Shown piece after piece: positions 54,849-63,401 of a stretch of DNA of 64,000 nt. Made by a program: the position numbers and the translations under genes. Position 1 is the stretch's first letter. Every line of letters begins with the position of its first letter. The stretch comes from an uncultured Bacteroides sp. (GTDB lineage Bacteria > Bacteroidota > Bacteroidia > Bacteroidales > Bacteroidaceae), in assembly GCA_900555635.1 (NCBI GenBank), contig USLU01000009.1:62001-126000 (forward strand), in the 5' to 3' direction. Under the pieces are notes generated by a model. It worked only from the letters and a program-made list of their open reading frames with translations, had not been told where the DNA came from and made no database searches.

Positions 54849-56126
54849 TTAGCTCCCAAAGTTTCCCATCATCTTCTGCTGAAGCTCGGCCACCAAACGG
54901 GTATATTCTTCCATATTACCACTCATCATGGCTGCTGCCATCTTTTGCTGCATTTCAGCTACCGCCTCGCCGATTGCGCCGGCAGCTTGCTGCAAATCTT
55001 CATCATCATCGTCGTCTTCCAAGTCGCCTTCCATAATCTTATCCATGGCATCATAAAGAATTTCGGAAGCTTCCTCTACGGGCAGACCGCTTGCCTTCCG
55101 AAGCGCCTTGGCAATGATGGCATTGATATCGTCCTGCATGTCATTATAGAAATAAGCCTCGTAGAAGATGTAGAGCAGACGGACAGCACTTTGCTCATAG
55201 CTCTCGGACTGTATTGCCCCCGTAGCTTCTTTATAGACACTCGCAAAGTTCTCCTGTACATTCTTCAAGGAAGAGCGGCGCTTGGTGGAAACCAATGTAT
55301 CCACGAAATAAAGGTCTTCGGCCAGTTTCTCCTTTGGCAAGGCAAGCAGTTTCTCAAGGAAAGCTTTCCCCTTTGCCACTACCTCGGAGGTAGGCAAATC
55401 CGCGTCCATGTCATCCACCGCTTTATCCAGGTCGTTGAGCAGTTGCCCTTGCGGACGGGCGAAATAGGAAATCTGATAGAATGTAGTATCCAGCACATTC
55501 CATGAATAACCGTAGCGACGGTCGGCATTATACTCTTTTAAGGCTTCCAAGGTTGCATGCCCCAGGGTCTGTATACCCTCGTAGATACGGTCTACCTCTT
55601 CCTGGGGGTAAGGAGTGACCTGCGGTTCGTAACAACGGGTAGCACCGAACTTCGAGCAGAATTCATCATCATACTTATCACCGATATGACAGATATTTTG
55701 TAGTACAAAGTACATCTTGTGCGGATGGCTTTGTGAGAAAGCACAGACATATTCCATTCTCAGCTTATCATTGTCCTTCACAAAACGGGGCAATAACAGT
55801 TTGTTCAGGTTCAAATCGGCAACCTGGCGAAGCATGGCAACACGACCTTTCTCGGGCAGGTTCAGGAAATCGGCACTGATATGGAAGAAATCATCTTTTG
55901 CGCAGATATGCACCAGAATAGAGCCGTGTGGTATGTGAAACTCCGTTCCATCGGCATTGCCGTATTTAGTGCGGAAATCAGCATTCAGATAGTCCAACAA
56001 GCTATGAAAGGCTTGCATATATTCACCTTGATTATACAAGTCCACACTCTGTTCGTATGCTTCCATACGGATAGAGCTTTGTGTGGAGTCCACTACGGGA
56101 GGGATAAAAGTAAGTGTTTGTTTCAT
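54849..56126 (-). CDS. Hypothetical protein with acidic linker and Met/Gln-rich tail
   Basis: The 425-aa protein has no signal peptide. Its N-terminal half (about 20-150) looks like a small alpha/beta domain with YNQGEYMQAFHSLLDYLN (TPR-like) and ILVHICAKDDFFHISADFL. The middle is helical. Near residue 375 there is a run of acidic residues (EDDDDDEDLQ), followed by a coiled-coil Ala/Met/Gln-rich tail. I recognise no family. It lies between DUF1266 and the cytosolic protease with gaps of 27 bp on each side, so it is surely in the same operon and may be a partner or substrate. Confidence 0.7.
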   Translation of the reverse strand: MKQTLTFIPPVVDSTQSSIRMEAYEQSVDLYNQGEYMQAFHSLLDYLNADFRTKYGNADGTEFHIPHGSILVHICAKDDFFHISADFLNLPEKGRVAMLRQVADLNLNKLLLPRFVKDNDKLRMEYVCAFSQSHPHKMYFVLQNICHIGDKYDDEFCSKFGATRCYEPQVTPYPQEEVDRIYEGIQTLGHATLEALKEYNADRRYGYSWNVLDTTFYQISYFARPQGQLLNDLDKAVDDMDADLPTSEVVAKGKAFLEKLLALPKEKLAEDLYFVDTLVSTKRRSSLKNVQENFASVYKEATGAIQSESYEQSAVRLLYIFYEAYFYNDMQDDINAIIAKALRKASGLPVEEASEILYDAMDKIMEGDLEDDDDDEDLQQAAGAIGEAVAEMQQKMAAAMMSGNMEEYTRLVAELQQKMMGNFGS

Positions 56127-56153
56127 ATCATGATATCGTTTTAAAAGATGAGT

Positions 56154-56945
56154 TTACCATTTTATTTGTACCCAGGGGCTCTTAGGATCGGAAAGCAGAT
56201 CGTCGGCAAATCCTTTCATACCGGAGTTATAAGCGCCGGTTCCGCCCCAAATGGCACGGCCGATGACGTAGCTCATTGCCATATCATGCCAAGAGGTAAA
56301 ATTAGAATGGGCTAGGTCGTATGCTTTATCAATGTACTTCCAAGCTTCTATTTCGGAGATATACTTGGCGTCATAACAGGCCCGTGCCATAAAATTCAGT
56401 CTTCCTGCATCCCAACCGATCACTCCGTAGCGGGCAATGTCTTCTTTAGAGGCAATAACTTCGCAATCTACCAGTTCTTGATAAGTCTCTTTGAGATTGT
56501 ACAGCTGTTCAACCGCCTTATCATAATCTTCCTGGCTCGTCATGTTCTGCTGGAATATCTGATCCTGCGCCTGCTCATCATCAAGCAGAAAAGCCTGATA
56601 AACAAACGGGAAATAATAATCAAAACCTTTCTGGCACAGGTAGTCCAGTGTTTCACGAGCATCCCGGGCAGTATTGACTCCCCACCACTGACCTAAAATT
56701 GTAGGTAGCTTATCATTGATGTCCAAAGTCAATGAATTGAGATAACCGCCTTGTTGCCGGGCATACAAACTGCCAACAGATAGTTTTTTATACTGTTGTT
56801 CGGACAACTTTGACTTCGAATTCAAACGTATTCCTCCGAAAGCTCTGATTATCTTACGGGCAAACGGCCATACTTTAAAATAAAGAAAAGAAATTACCAT
56901 AGCCGAAGCTACACCCCAAAACATCCAATTGTTATTTTCCATCAT
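56154..56945 (-). CDS. DUF1266 membrane-anchored protein
   Basis: The 263-aa protein has an N-terminal transmembrane helix (about 8-24) and a DUF1266 domain with WWGVNTARDARETLDYL and GWDAGRLNFMARACYDAKYIS, then SWHDMAMSYVIGRAIWGG. In other bacteria DUF1266 proteins (such as E. coli YbeU/YbeR) have no established function. The motif order and length suit the family. It is 30 bp after the DUF3137 gene. Confidence 0.82.
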   Translation of the reverse strand: MMENNNWMFWGVASAMVISFLYFKVWPFARKIIRAFGGIRLNSKSKLSEQQYKKLSVGSLYARQQGGYLNSLTLDINDKLPTILGQWWGVNTARDARETLDYLCQKGFDYYFPFVYQAFLLDDEQAQDQIFQQNMTSQEDYDKAVEQLYNLKETYQELVDCEVIASKEDIARYGVIGWDAGRLNFMARACYDAKYISEIEAWKYIDKAYDLAHSNFTSWHDMAMSYVIGRAIWGGTGAYNSGMKGFADDLLSDPKSPWVQIKW

Positions 56946-56975
56946 TCTTTTTGTTTTTATGTGTTTATTAATGAG

Positions 56976-58007
56976 TTAATTCAACTTCAATTCATCCGCC
57001 ACATGGCAAGAGAGGTTTATTTCATTGTAAATCTGTTCCAGCAAGTGTTCATTATCCAAGGCTTGCTTGCGCAGGCACAAGAAACCGTCGGGCATCACCG
57101 CTGCATAATAGAAGGTGTCTTTATTGAAAGAGAGCATCATATCGTGTCCGAATGTTTCACGCAAGCGGGTGATATGACGCATCATGGCAGGAGTCAACAG
57201 CATGCGGGCAGCTATTTCATCATCGGCATATACGGCAAAGTATTTCTCGAAATCGGGGTCTTCAAGATGCATGAAACGGGCATTATAGCGTTTCTTCAAA
57301 CCTTGGATATTCTGTGCCAAGTACCCTACTTTCTGCTCCAGATGATCGGGCAGAATGAGGATGCTACCCTTGAAAGTTTTCTCTAACCGGCACCAACCGA
57401 ACATCCCCCGAAAGTTATGCGAACTGCTTTCGAAGCGGGAAGCAAACAACGGACGAAGTACATAACGGTAAATCATCACAAAATAGCCCGTCACGGAGTT
57501 GAGCGCCAATTTATTCATCAAACCGTAAGAAACGCCTATATCCGCTACATAAAAGGTTTGTTCGCCACGCGGAATTTCCAGATAACCATAAGTGGCAGTT
57601 CCCAAAGCCGGATCAGAAAAGGAAGTGTTGAAAAGCTTACTGCCCGACAATATCTTATAATCCAACTGAGAGGCAAAGTCGAAACAGACTGTAGGGAACA
57701 TTGCCGACATAATATTGCGCATAATATCGTTCTCCTGCTCCTGAAACTTCACCAAACTACGGGAAAAGGCAAAATTTAGCACTACGAAGCCCACAAATAC
57801 TGGAAAGATGTATTGCGTAATCATAGAATAATTCTCCCATCCTACACGTCCCGCCAGATAACCGCCGAACAGCACGAACATAAACCAGCAGAACACGAAA
57901 AGATAAACCACAATACTCAGTGCACGCACTATCTTGCGCCAGTTATTCACCCTTGACAACTCCGCGCGCAATTGCTGCGAAAGTTTTTTAAAATCAATCG
58001 TATCCAT
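56976..58007 (-). CDS. DUF3137 membrane protein
   Basis: The 343-aa protein has two transmembrane helices near the N-terminus (about 28-50 and 63-82) and a soluble DUF3137 domain with GSKLFNTSFSDPALG, the YFVMIYRYVLRPLFASRFE segment and a C-terminal TFYYAAVMPDGFLCLRKQ. DUF3137 typically follows lemA. The start is 4 bp after the lemA stop, so translation is probably coupled. Function is unknown. Confidence 0.85.
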   Translation of the reverse strand: MDTIDFKKLSQQLRAELSRVNNWRKIVRALSIVVYLFVFCWFMFVLFGGYLAGRVGWENYSMITQYIFPVFVGFVVLNFAFSRSLVKFQEQENDIMRNIMSAMFPTVCFDFASQLDYKILSGSKLFNTSFSDPALGTATYGYLEIPRGEQTFYVADIGVSYGLMNKLALNSVTGYFVMIYRYVLRPLFASRFESSSHNFRGMFGWCRLEKTFKGSILILPDHLEQKVGYLAQNIQGLKKRYNARFMHLEDPDFEKYFAVYADDEIAARMLLTPAMMRHITRLRETFGHDMMLSFNKDTFYYAAVMPDGFLCLRKQALDNEHLLEQIYNEINLSCHVADELKLN

Positions 58008-58011
58008 ATTA

Positions 58012-58587
58012 CTACTGCTTGAAGAGTTTGCTTACATCCACATTCTGTTTCTCGTATTCGGGAATGTCTATCAACTCCTCAGCATGGTGGTTCTGCTGAC
58101 GTGCCACAATGGAGGAGGGAAACATCTCGATGGAATTGTTATAATCCGTAACGGCAGCATTATAGGTACGCCGGATGGCTTGCAACTGCAATTCCATTTC
58201 TTCGATATTCGCCATCAGGCGATTGAATTGTTGGTTTGCCCTTAATTCGGGATAGTTTTCTACAGAAAGATGAAGCCTCGACAACAAGCCGGAAAGTTCA
58301 TTGCCGTTCTGTATCTGCTCCGTTTCTTGGGAAGGCTGGAAAGTATGCGAACGAAGCTCTGTTATTCGGGTCAATATCTCGTTTTCATGCCCCATATAAG
58401 ATTTCACGGCGGCTACCAGATTCGGTATCAAGTCATTCCGTTGTTTCAGTGCCACGCAAATACCGCTACGACATTGCTTTACCCGGTTTCGCTTCGCGAT
58501 GAGATTGTTTGCCGCCCAGATATACCAGCATACCAGCAATACGATAAGAGCTATTCCAATATAAAGGAGCATCCCTTGGTTTTCCAT
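58012..58587 (-). CDS. lemA: LemA family protein
   Basis: The 191-aa protein has an N-terminal transmembrane helix (about 7-25) and the LemA helical domain: IAKRNRVKQCRSGICVALKQRNDLIPNL, VKSYMGHENEIL and NYPELRANQQFNRLMANIEE. LemA proteins are membrane-anchored helical bundles of uncertain function. It is first in the five-gene operon with DUF3137, DUF1266, the acidic-tail protein and a protease. A TACTTTTG -7 box (minus strand, 58647-58654) precedes it. Confidence 0.9.
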   Translation of the reverse strand: MENQGMLLYIGIALIVLLVCWYIWAANNLIAKRNRVKQCRSGICVALKQRNDLIPNLVAAVKSYMGHENEILTRITELRSHTFQPSQETEQIQNGNELSGLLSRLHLSVENYPELRANQQFNRLMANIEEMELQLQAIRRTYNAAVTDYNNSIEMFPSSIVARQQNHHAEELIDIPEYEKQNVDVSKLFKQ

Positions 58588-58646
58588 AATTTTACTTTTT
58601 GTATAGGTGAATAATAGTAGTAATGTGTCTGTTCAGAAGACATTAG

Positions 58647-58654
58647 CAAAAGTA
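58647..58654 (-). promoter_or_regulatory. -7 box of the lemA operon
   Basis: CAAAAGTA on the plus strand is TACTTTTG on the minus strand. It gives a leader of about 50 nt. A possible -33 CAAA is 24 bp further, slightly too far. Confidence 0.5.
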
Positions 58655-58834
58655 AGAAGTAACCCATAAACTCAGTAACAAAGCAGGGGGACAAATAAGG
58701 GGAAATATTTAGCTTATAAAACAATGTACTACAAAGCATTATCGGGAATTCAAGTGGGGGATATACGGGGACATTTACAATCATAAAGGGGACAATACCT
58801 ACTTGGAAGACACAGAAGAAGTCCGGAGATATTC

Positions 58835-58893
58835 AGTTAACGTAATGATAACATTGCGATAACTTACCAAGATTTTTCGTTCCCTTACCTTTG
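58835..58893 (+). promoter_or_regulatory. Promoter with three 11-bp direct repeats (DUF3267 gene)
   Basis: AGTTAACgtaa, TGATAACattg and CGATAACttac begin at 58835, 58846 and 58857. The -7 box TACCTTTG is at 58886-58893, 29 bp after the start of the third repeat, identical to the spacing at the 53023 promoter. Confidence 0.8.
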
Positions 58894-58936
58894 CAATATC
58901 AAGTTAAATGAATGTATCATTAAAACCATAAAGATT

Positions 58937-59491
58937 ATGACTAATAAAGCGAATTTCTCTATCGTGCAAAGCAAGAAGGGAACCGAAATCGTACTTTCGG
59001 GCAGAAAGATAAATAAACAGGCTTGGATAGCAACTATTATAATGTTAGTGGCAGGAATAGCTTTATTCGAGATGATTCATGGAAAAGGAATACCCGACAT
59101 AACCTCTCTCACGCTCCTCCTCTCTTTAGTGGTAGGAATAGGGATAAATCAGTTGATTCATTATCTCTTTTTCGGGTTGTTCTCACCCAAAGGTTTCCGT
59201 TCTATTTCATTTATCCGCCATCAAGGGGGAATCTTTACCTGCCACTGCAATGCACCGATACGGATGTGGCAATATCGGATTGCTTGCCTCACGCCTATTA
59301 TTCTTTTGGGAATCATACCCTTCCTATACGGCATGATAAATGGATATTTCCATATTACGGAACTTGGTATGCTGATGTTCCTTTCTGCTTTTGACGATAT
59401 CTATATCCTTTGGCAGCTACGCTCGTTCGATAAAAATCTTTTCATCAATGACTGCTATGAAGACATACGTTTTCAGATTGATGGAAAGTAG
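58937..59491 (+). CDS. DUF3267 membrane protein lacking the HExxH glutamate
   Basis: The 184-aa protein has four hydrophobic helices (about 30-47, 56-75, 112-131, 137-155) and resembles DUF3267, whose members often carry an HExxH-type metal site. Here the equivalent place reads NQLIHYLFFG (71-80), so the His-Glu pair is replaced while the last His75 remains; protease activity is unlikely. Its 3' end overlaps the convergent histidine kinase gene by 19 bp. The 11-bp repeat promoter ties it to the DUF3836 gene at 53155. Confidence 0.78.
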   Translation: MTNKANFSIVQSKKGTEIVLSGRKINKQAWIATIIMLVAGIALFEMIHGKGIPDITSLTLLLSLVVGIGINQLIHYLFFGLFSPKGFRSISFIRHQGGIFTCHCNAPIRMWQYRIACLTPIILLGIIPFLYGMINGYFHITELGMLMFLSAFDDIYILWQLRSFDKNLFINDCYEDIRFQIDGK

Positions 59492-61692
59492 AGCGTGAAT
59501 TCGCTGAAACGTCCTTCTTCGCTTTCTACTTCCACCCTGCCCTCATGTGCCAGCATTACTTGCTGCACATAGTTCAGTCCCAAACCGAAACCCGTAGCAC
59601 CTCCTTTACTGCTATGGGTAGCAGCTACGGACCGTTCAAAGCGGTTGAAGATGCGTGACTGGTCTTTCAAAGGGATGCCCAGCCCATTATCACAGACTTT
59701 AATCTTTGAGAAGCCTTTCTCGGACTCGCAGATAATATCAATCTTTACTTCGTCATGCGAATATTTAATGGCGTTATCCACTAGGTTACCCAGTACTTCA
59801 CGCAGGCAGAAAGCATCGGCATAAACTGTTTCACAACGGTGGTAAACGACATTAAAATCGACCTTCTTACCAGCTTTTAAAGTTGTCTTAGTTATCAAGT
59901 CATTTAGCAATGAACGTAGAGCGACTTCTTCTTTATTCAATTGTAAATGTCCCTTATCCAGTTGCGTTAACACCAATACCCGGTTGGAGAGTGTTAACAA
60001 GTGCTCGCATTCATCTGTTATCGCTTGCCTGTACTTCTCTTCTTTGTCCGGTTTATCAGAAAGTTTACCGCTACCTAAAATATGTGCCCCCATCAGAATG
60101 GAACTTAATGGGGATTTCATATCGTGTATCATAGCATACGTAAAGTCTTTCTGAAACTGTCCCAGCCGTCGTTGCATTCCGAGCACTTTAATCTGACCGA
60201 AGATACAGTCCAACACTACCAAAAACATCAACCCAAGAGGCAAGAACAGATACCAAACGGAACTGATAACATAGCGGTAGGGATTTTTTATGATTCCCTG
60301 CACACAGAGGGTGCTATCTTCTTTTAGAGGAATAAACCGGGAGGATATATCAGGATACTTTGCAGACGTGTAACCCATTTCCGAAAGTGTACTATCCGAG
60401 GGATAAGTATATTGGCGAATACCACTGTAGCAAACCATTCCCAATGCCGCCAAACGGGAGGAGAAAGCCGAATCAAGGTATTGCATGGAAAAAGGGATAT
60501 CCAATTTACTCTCATTAAACCTCTGCTGCATAATCAGAGCGGAACGAAGGCGATAATTAAGATCAATCGGATTGTATATATGCATTACAATCATACGATG
60601 AATCTTGCATTTTGACGGCTCTTTCTCCAAAAGCTTCAGTTGTTCTATGGCAAAAGGTGAATCAATATGTTCTTCAACTTTAGCAGTATCATCTTTCGCT
60701 GCTTGTGAATAGAACAAAGGAAAACGGTTACGCAGAGCCTCATCATAAAAAGCTGCCTCAAAACAATCGTTCACTTGATAAGTAGTTTCCTCAAAAGCCG
60801 TGCGGTACAGATAAACGAACCAAACCACCAGCAAAAGACAACTAGCAACCAAGCCAATGATTGAAAAGATTTTAAAGGAATGTTGCTTGCGGGTCTGCCT
60901 TTGCCGTTCACTCTCTTTAGCTCCTGTTAGGGTATGCTCAGTCATTTCTAGCAGGCTTTTACCCGAAGCTTCGATATCCCCCCATCTCTTTTCCGGAATC
61001 TGCTTGCGTACCTCACCTATTGGCAGGCGCATCTTCTCGGCAAGTAGATAAAAAGCAGAACGTTGTTCTTCCATATCACCTTGCTGCCTGATAATGGAAT
61101 CCATCTGTTTTGCCCAGCAAAATACCAAAAAAGCAATCAGCAGAAGGGTAGGTAGAAACAAGTATAATATATCTTTGACAAGAGGCATAAAAGGAGAAAT
61201 AATAGTCGCTTCTATGGCTTCTCCCTTTTTCTCATTCAACCAAGCTTGCTCGGATATTACAGTTTTAAACCGTCTATAGGGTGAATATTGGCTATGATCT
61301 TCTACCGGATCAATCCACACAGTTCTATCTATATTCTTCCACTTCAACTTCTTCTCCACCAATCTCGCCATTTCATCCAATGGGATAGTGACATGATATA
61401 TATCCTCCAAAAAAGAAGCCGCTTGCTGATATTCCAGGAAAACCTCATCATCATAGCTTCTGTTACTATCTTGAGGGGTATGTGTATAGAATGGAACTGT
61501 ATAATCCGGAAATGGCAAATTATTAATCCGATTATCCACCGTTTCTATAAAAGCCAACCGGAAACATTCGTTCAACGCACGCTCCGCCTCTTTCTTATTA
61601 TTGTTATAAGCATACATCATGCCGCCAACTTGCACCACGATTACCAATAACAATCCGACAATTGAAAGAATATAGAGAGAACGAAGTTTCAT
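59473..61692 (-). CDS. Sensor histidine kinase with tandem-duplicated sensory half
   Basis: The 739-aa protein has four transmembrane helices (about 5-28, 174-193, 274-296, 476-498), so two periplasmic domains. The first half (1-270) ends in a degenerate HisKA-like helix (AEKMRLPIGEV) with Glu219 where the second half has His523 (MIHDMKSPLSSI). Both halves also share NECFRLAF / NDCFEAAF after the first helix. The true kinase core follows with NLVDNAIKYSH, DNGLGIP and GFGLGLNYV. No response regulator is adjacent. Its end overlaps the DUF3267 gene. Confidence 0.88.
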   Translation of the reverse strand: MKLRSLYILSIVGLLLVIVVQVGGMMYAYNNNKKEAERALNECFRLAFIETVDNRINNLPFPDYTVPFYTHTPQDSNRSYDDEVFLEYQQAASFLEDIYHVTIPLDEMARLVEKKLKWKNIDRTVWIDPVEDHSQYSPYRRFKTVISEQAWLNEKKGEAIEATIISPFMPLVKDILYLFLPTLLLIAFLVFCWAKQMDSIIRQQGDMEEQRSAFYLLAEKMRLPIGEVRKQIPEKRWGDIEASGKSLLEMTEHTLTGAKESERQRQTRKQHSFKIFSIIGLVASCLLLVVWFVYLYRTAFEETTYQVNDCFEAAFYDEALRNRFPLFYSQAAKDDTAKVEEHIDSPFAIEQLKLLEKEPSKCKIHRMIVMHIYNPIDLNYRLRSALIMQQRFNESKLDIPFSMQYLDSAFSSRLAALGMVCYSGIRQYTYPSDSTLSEMGYTSAKYPDISSRFIPLKEDSTLCVQGIIKNPYRYVISSVWYLFLPLGLMFLVVLDCIFGQIKVLGMQRRLGQFQKDFTYAMIHDMKSPLSSILMGAHILGSGKLSDKPDKEEKYRQAITDECEHLLTLSNRVLVLTQLDKGHLQLNKEEVALRSLLNDLITKTTLKAGKKVDFNVVYHRCETVYADAFCLREVLGNLVDNAIKYSHDEVKIDIICESEKGFSKIKVCDNGLGIPLKDQSRIFNRFERSVAATHSSKGGATGFGLGLNYVQQVMLAHEGRVEVESEEGRFSEFTLYFPSI

Positions 61693-61754
61693 CTTGCTAC
61701 TATTTTGAGGACAAAGATAGCACTTTTCTTAGGAAAGCTTGTTAGAGATTGCAC

Positions 61755-63389
61755 TCAATATGAATCGCCCACCCTAAACTCACTTTGTATTTTCACTTCT
61801 TTACCATCATTCAAGATTCCTTGCAAAACAACAGAATAAGTGCCATCTAAATCAGATGTATAAAAACTGATTCCATCTGAATTAGGAGCAACTTCGGGAT
61901 TCCAATAAAGCGTATGGCGAAAGTCCGGAATTCGGGAGTTGATTTGTTCTTCTGTTTGATATATAGGAGCTATAAATGCAGGACGATTCTGTGGAAACTC
62001 ATAAGAGAACAATTGCGAATTTTTATCCAGACGGATGTCAGGCATTGTGCCTTTGTGTGTTACAAACGAAACAATACCATCATATAACTCTCCCCCAAAA
62101 GTATATTTTCCGGTATATCTGTGTATATAATGCACTAAACGGGAATTATAATCCAGTATTGCTTCATGATCTTCAACCGGAACACCGTCCAGCAATACCA
62201 ATGCTTTCTGATTGCTGAACTGCTTGATATCCGATTGTAGTATCCTGAGTATGTTTTTATCCTCTAGCTTACTTATACGTATACCTGTAATAAACTCGGT
62301 AAATAACTCGCGCACTTTGTTAAAGCGGGTGTATTCATCTAAATTGTAAGTTGATACAGGAACAAAATCGTGCAATTGATTTAATATACTTTGCTTATGA
62401 ATAGAATCGAATGGCAAGATAGGATGCAACTGTGCACCAAAACTACGTTCTATCAGTGCATCTTCTTGAATAGACAAACGAAGCTTAGGAAGTGCCTGCG
62501 GAACTATTCCGGCAAATGGAGAAACAATTTCCAATCTACAAGTACTTTCTTTTTCGGGTAGAGCAGTTAGTACAATTTCTTGCATATCTGTTAATCCGGC
62601 AGTATAGAAGACATAGATACTGTCTGATTGAGGTTGTCCGTCGAAAATACGGATATCTTTACCAATACAGGATAATTGTGCATTTACCGAATTAGCAGTT
62701 TCACCTATCAACTTTCCGGTAACGATATGTCCTTCACATTCGGCAATAAAATGACGGTTTGGTATGTGATTACCATTTTCTCCGTTATTACTCATTACTG
62801 GAAAACCGGATAGTTTGCAGTCTTTTCTTACAACGGATACACTCATTTCCTTTATATCAGCAGGTAGCTTTGGTAGAACCAAAGTTACTTTACTACGGTT
62901 TCCATAAATAGATTTATCTGTTAGTAAACGTGTTGATAGCCCTGATTGATTACTTGAAACTTTGGAGAGAGTATCAGTTATAAGCTTCACATCATCTTCT
63001 TCAGTTGCCTGAAAGGTATTCAACAATGCGATATACTTTTTCGAGAAATTATTTTCAGTACCGTTTCTCATATAACGAGTATAGGCTGTTAATTGATAAG
63101 TCCCCGTATGCATTGTCTGAGGAAGTTTGATGCGCCCCCATCCGTTTCCATCCTGCAAGTTTATTTTGCCTTGCGCATACACTTGTTTTGTATCACCGAC
63201 TTCTATATATGCCACTTTACTCAATTTACTTTCACGGAGAAGTGAGTCTGTCACACAAACTTTTATCCACAAATATTCTCCTGCCAAGTAACATTCTTTA
63301 TCTGTATAGATTCTTATAGTCTCAACAACCCGGGCATGTAGTCCTAGCACTGCAACCCAAACAATAATGATAGTTATTATTCTTTTCAT
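61755..63389 (-). CDS. Secreted MG2-like protein with TonB-plug-like C-terminal domain
   Basis: The 544-aa protein has a signal peptide (residues 1-19). The N-terminal region (IRIYTDKECYLAGEYLWIKV, then QLTAYTRYMRNG) resembles the macroglobulin MG2 beta-sandwich. The C-terminal region (about 385-460; ALVLLDGVPVEDHEAILDYN, YDGIVSFVTHKG) resembles a TonB receptor plug, but no barrel follows. Such proteins accompany DUF4249 lipoproteins in Bacteroidetes, as here, 12 bp upstream. Function is unknown; an envelope adaptor is a guess. Confidence 0.72.
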   Translation of the reverse strand: MKRIITIIIVWVAVLGLHARVVETIRIYTDKECYLAGEYLWIKVCVTDSLLRESKLSKVAYIEVGDTKQVYAQGKINLQDGNGWGRIKLPQTMHTGTYQLTAYTRYMRNGTENNFSKKYIALLNTFQATEEDDVKLITDTLSKVSSNQSGLSTRLLTDKSIYGNRSKVTLVLPKLPADIKEMSVSVVRKDCKLSGFPVMSNNGENGNHIPNRHFIAECEGHIVTGKLIGETANSVNAQLSCIGKDIRIFDGQPQSDSIYVFYTAGLTDMQEIVLTALPEKESTCRLEIVSPFAGIVPQALPKLRLSIQEDALIERSFGAQLHPILPFDSIHKQSILNQLHDFVPVSTYNLDEYTRFNKVRELFTEFITGIRISKLEDKNILRILQSDIKQFSNQKALVLLDGVPVEDHEAILDYNSRLVHYIHRYTGKYTFGGELYDGIVSFVTHKGTMPDIRLDKNSQLFSYEFPQNRPAFIAPIYQTEEQINSRIPDFRHTLYWNPEVAPNSDGISFYTSDLDGTYSVVLQGILNDGKEVKIQSEFRVGDSY

Positions 63390-63401
63390 AATATCCTAGT
63401 A

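Noticed and set aside
54945..55505. 186-aa plus-strand reading frame
   Set aside because: Opposite strand of the acidic-tail protein; no promoter or conserved motif.
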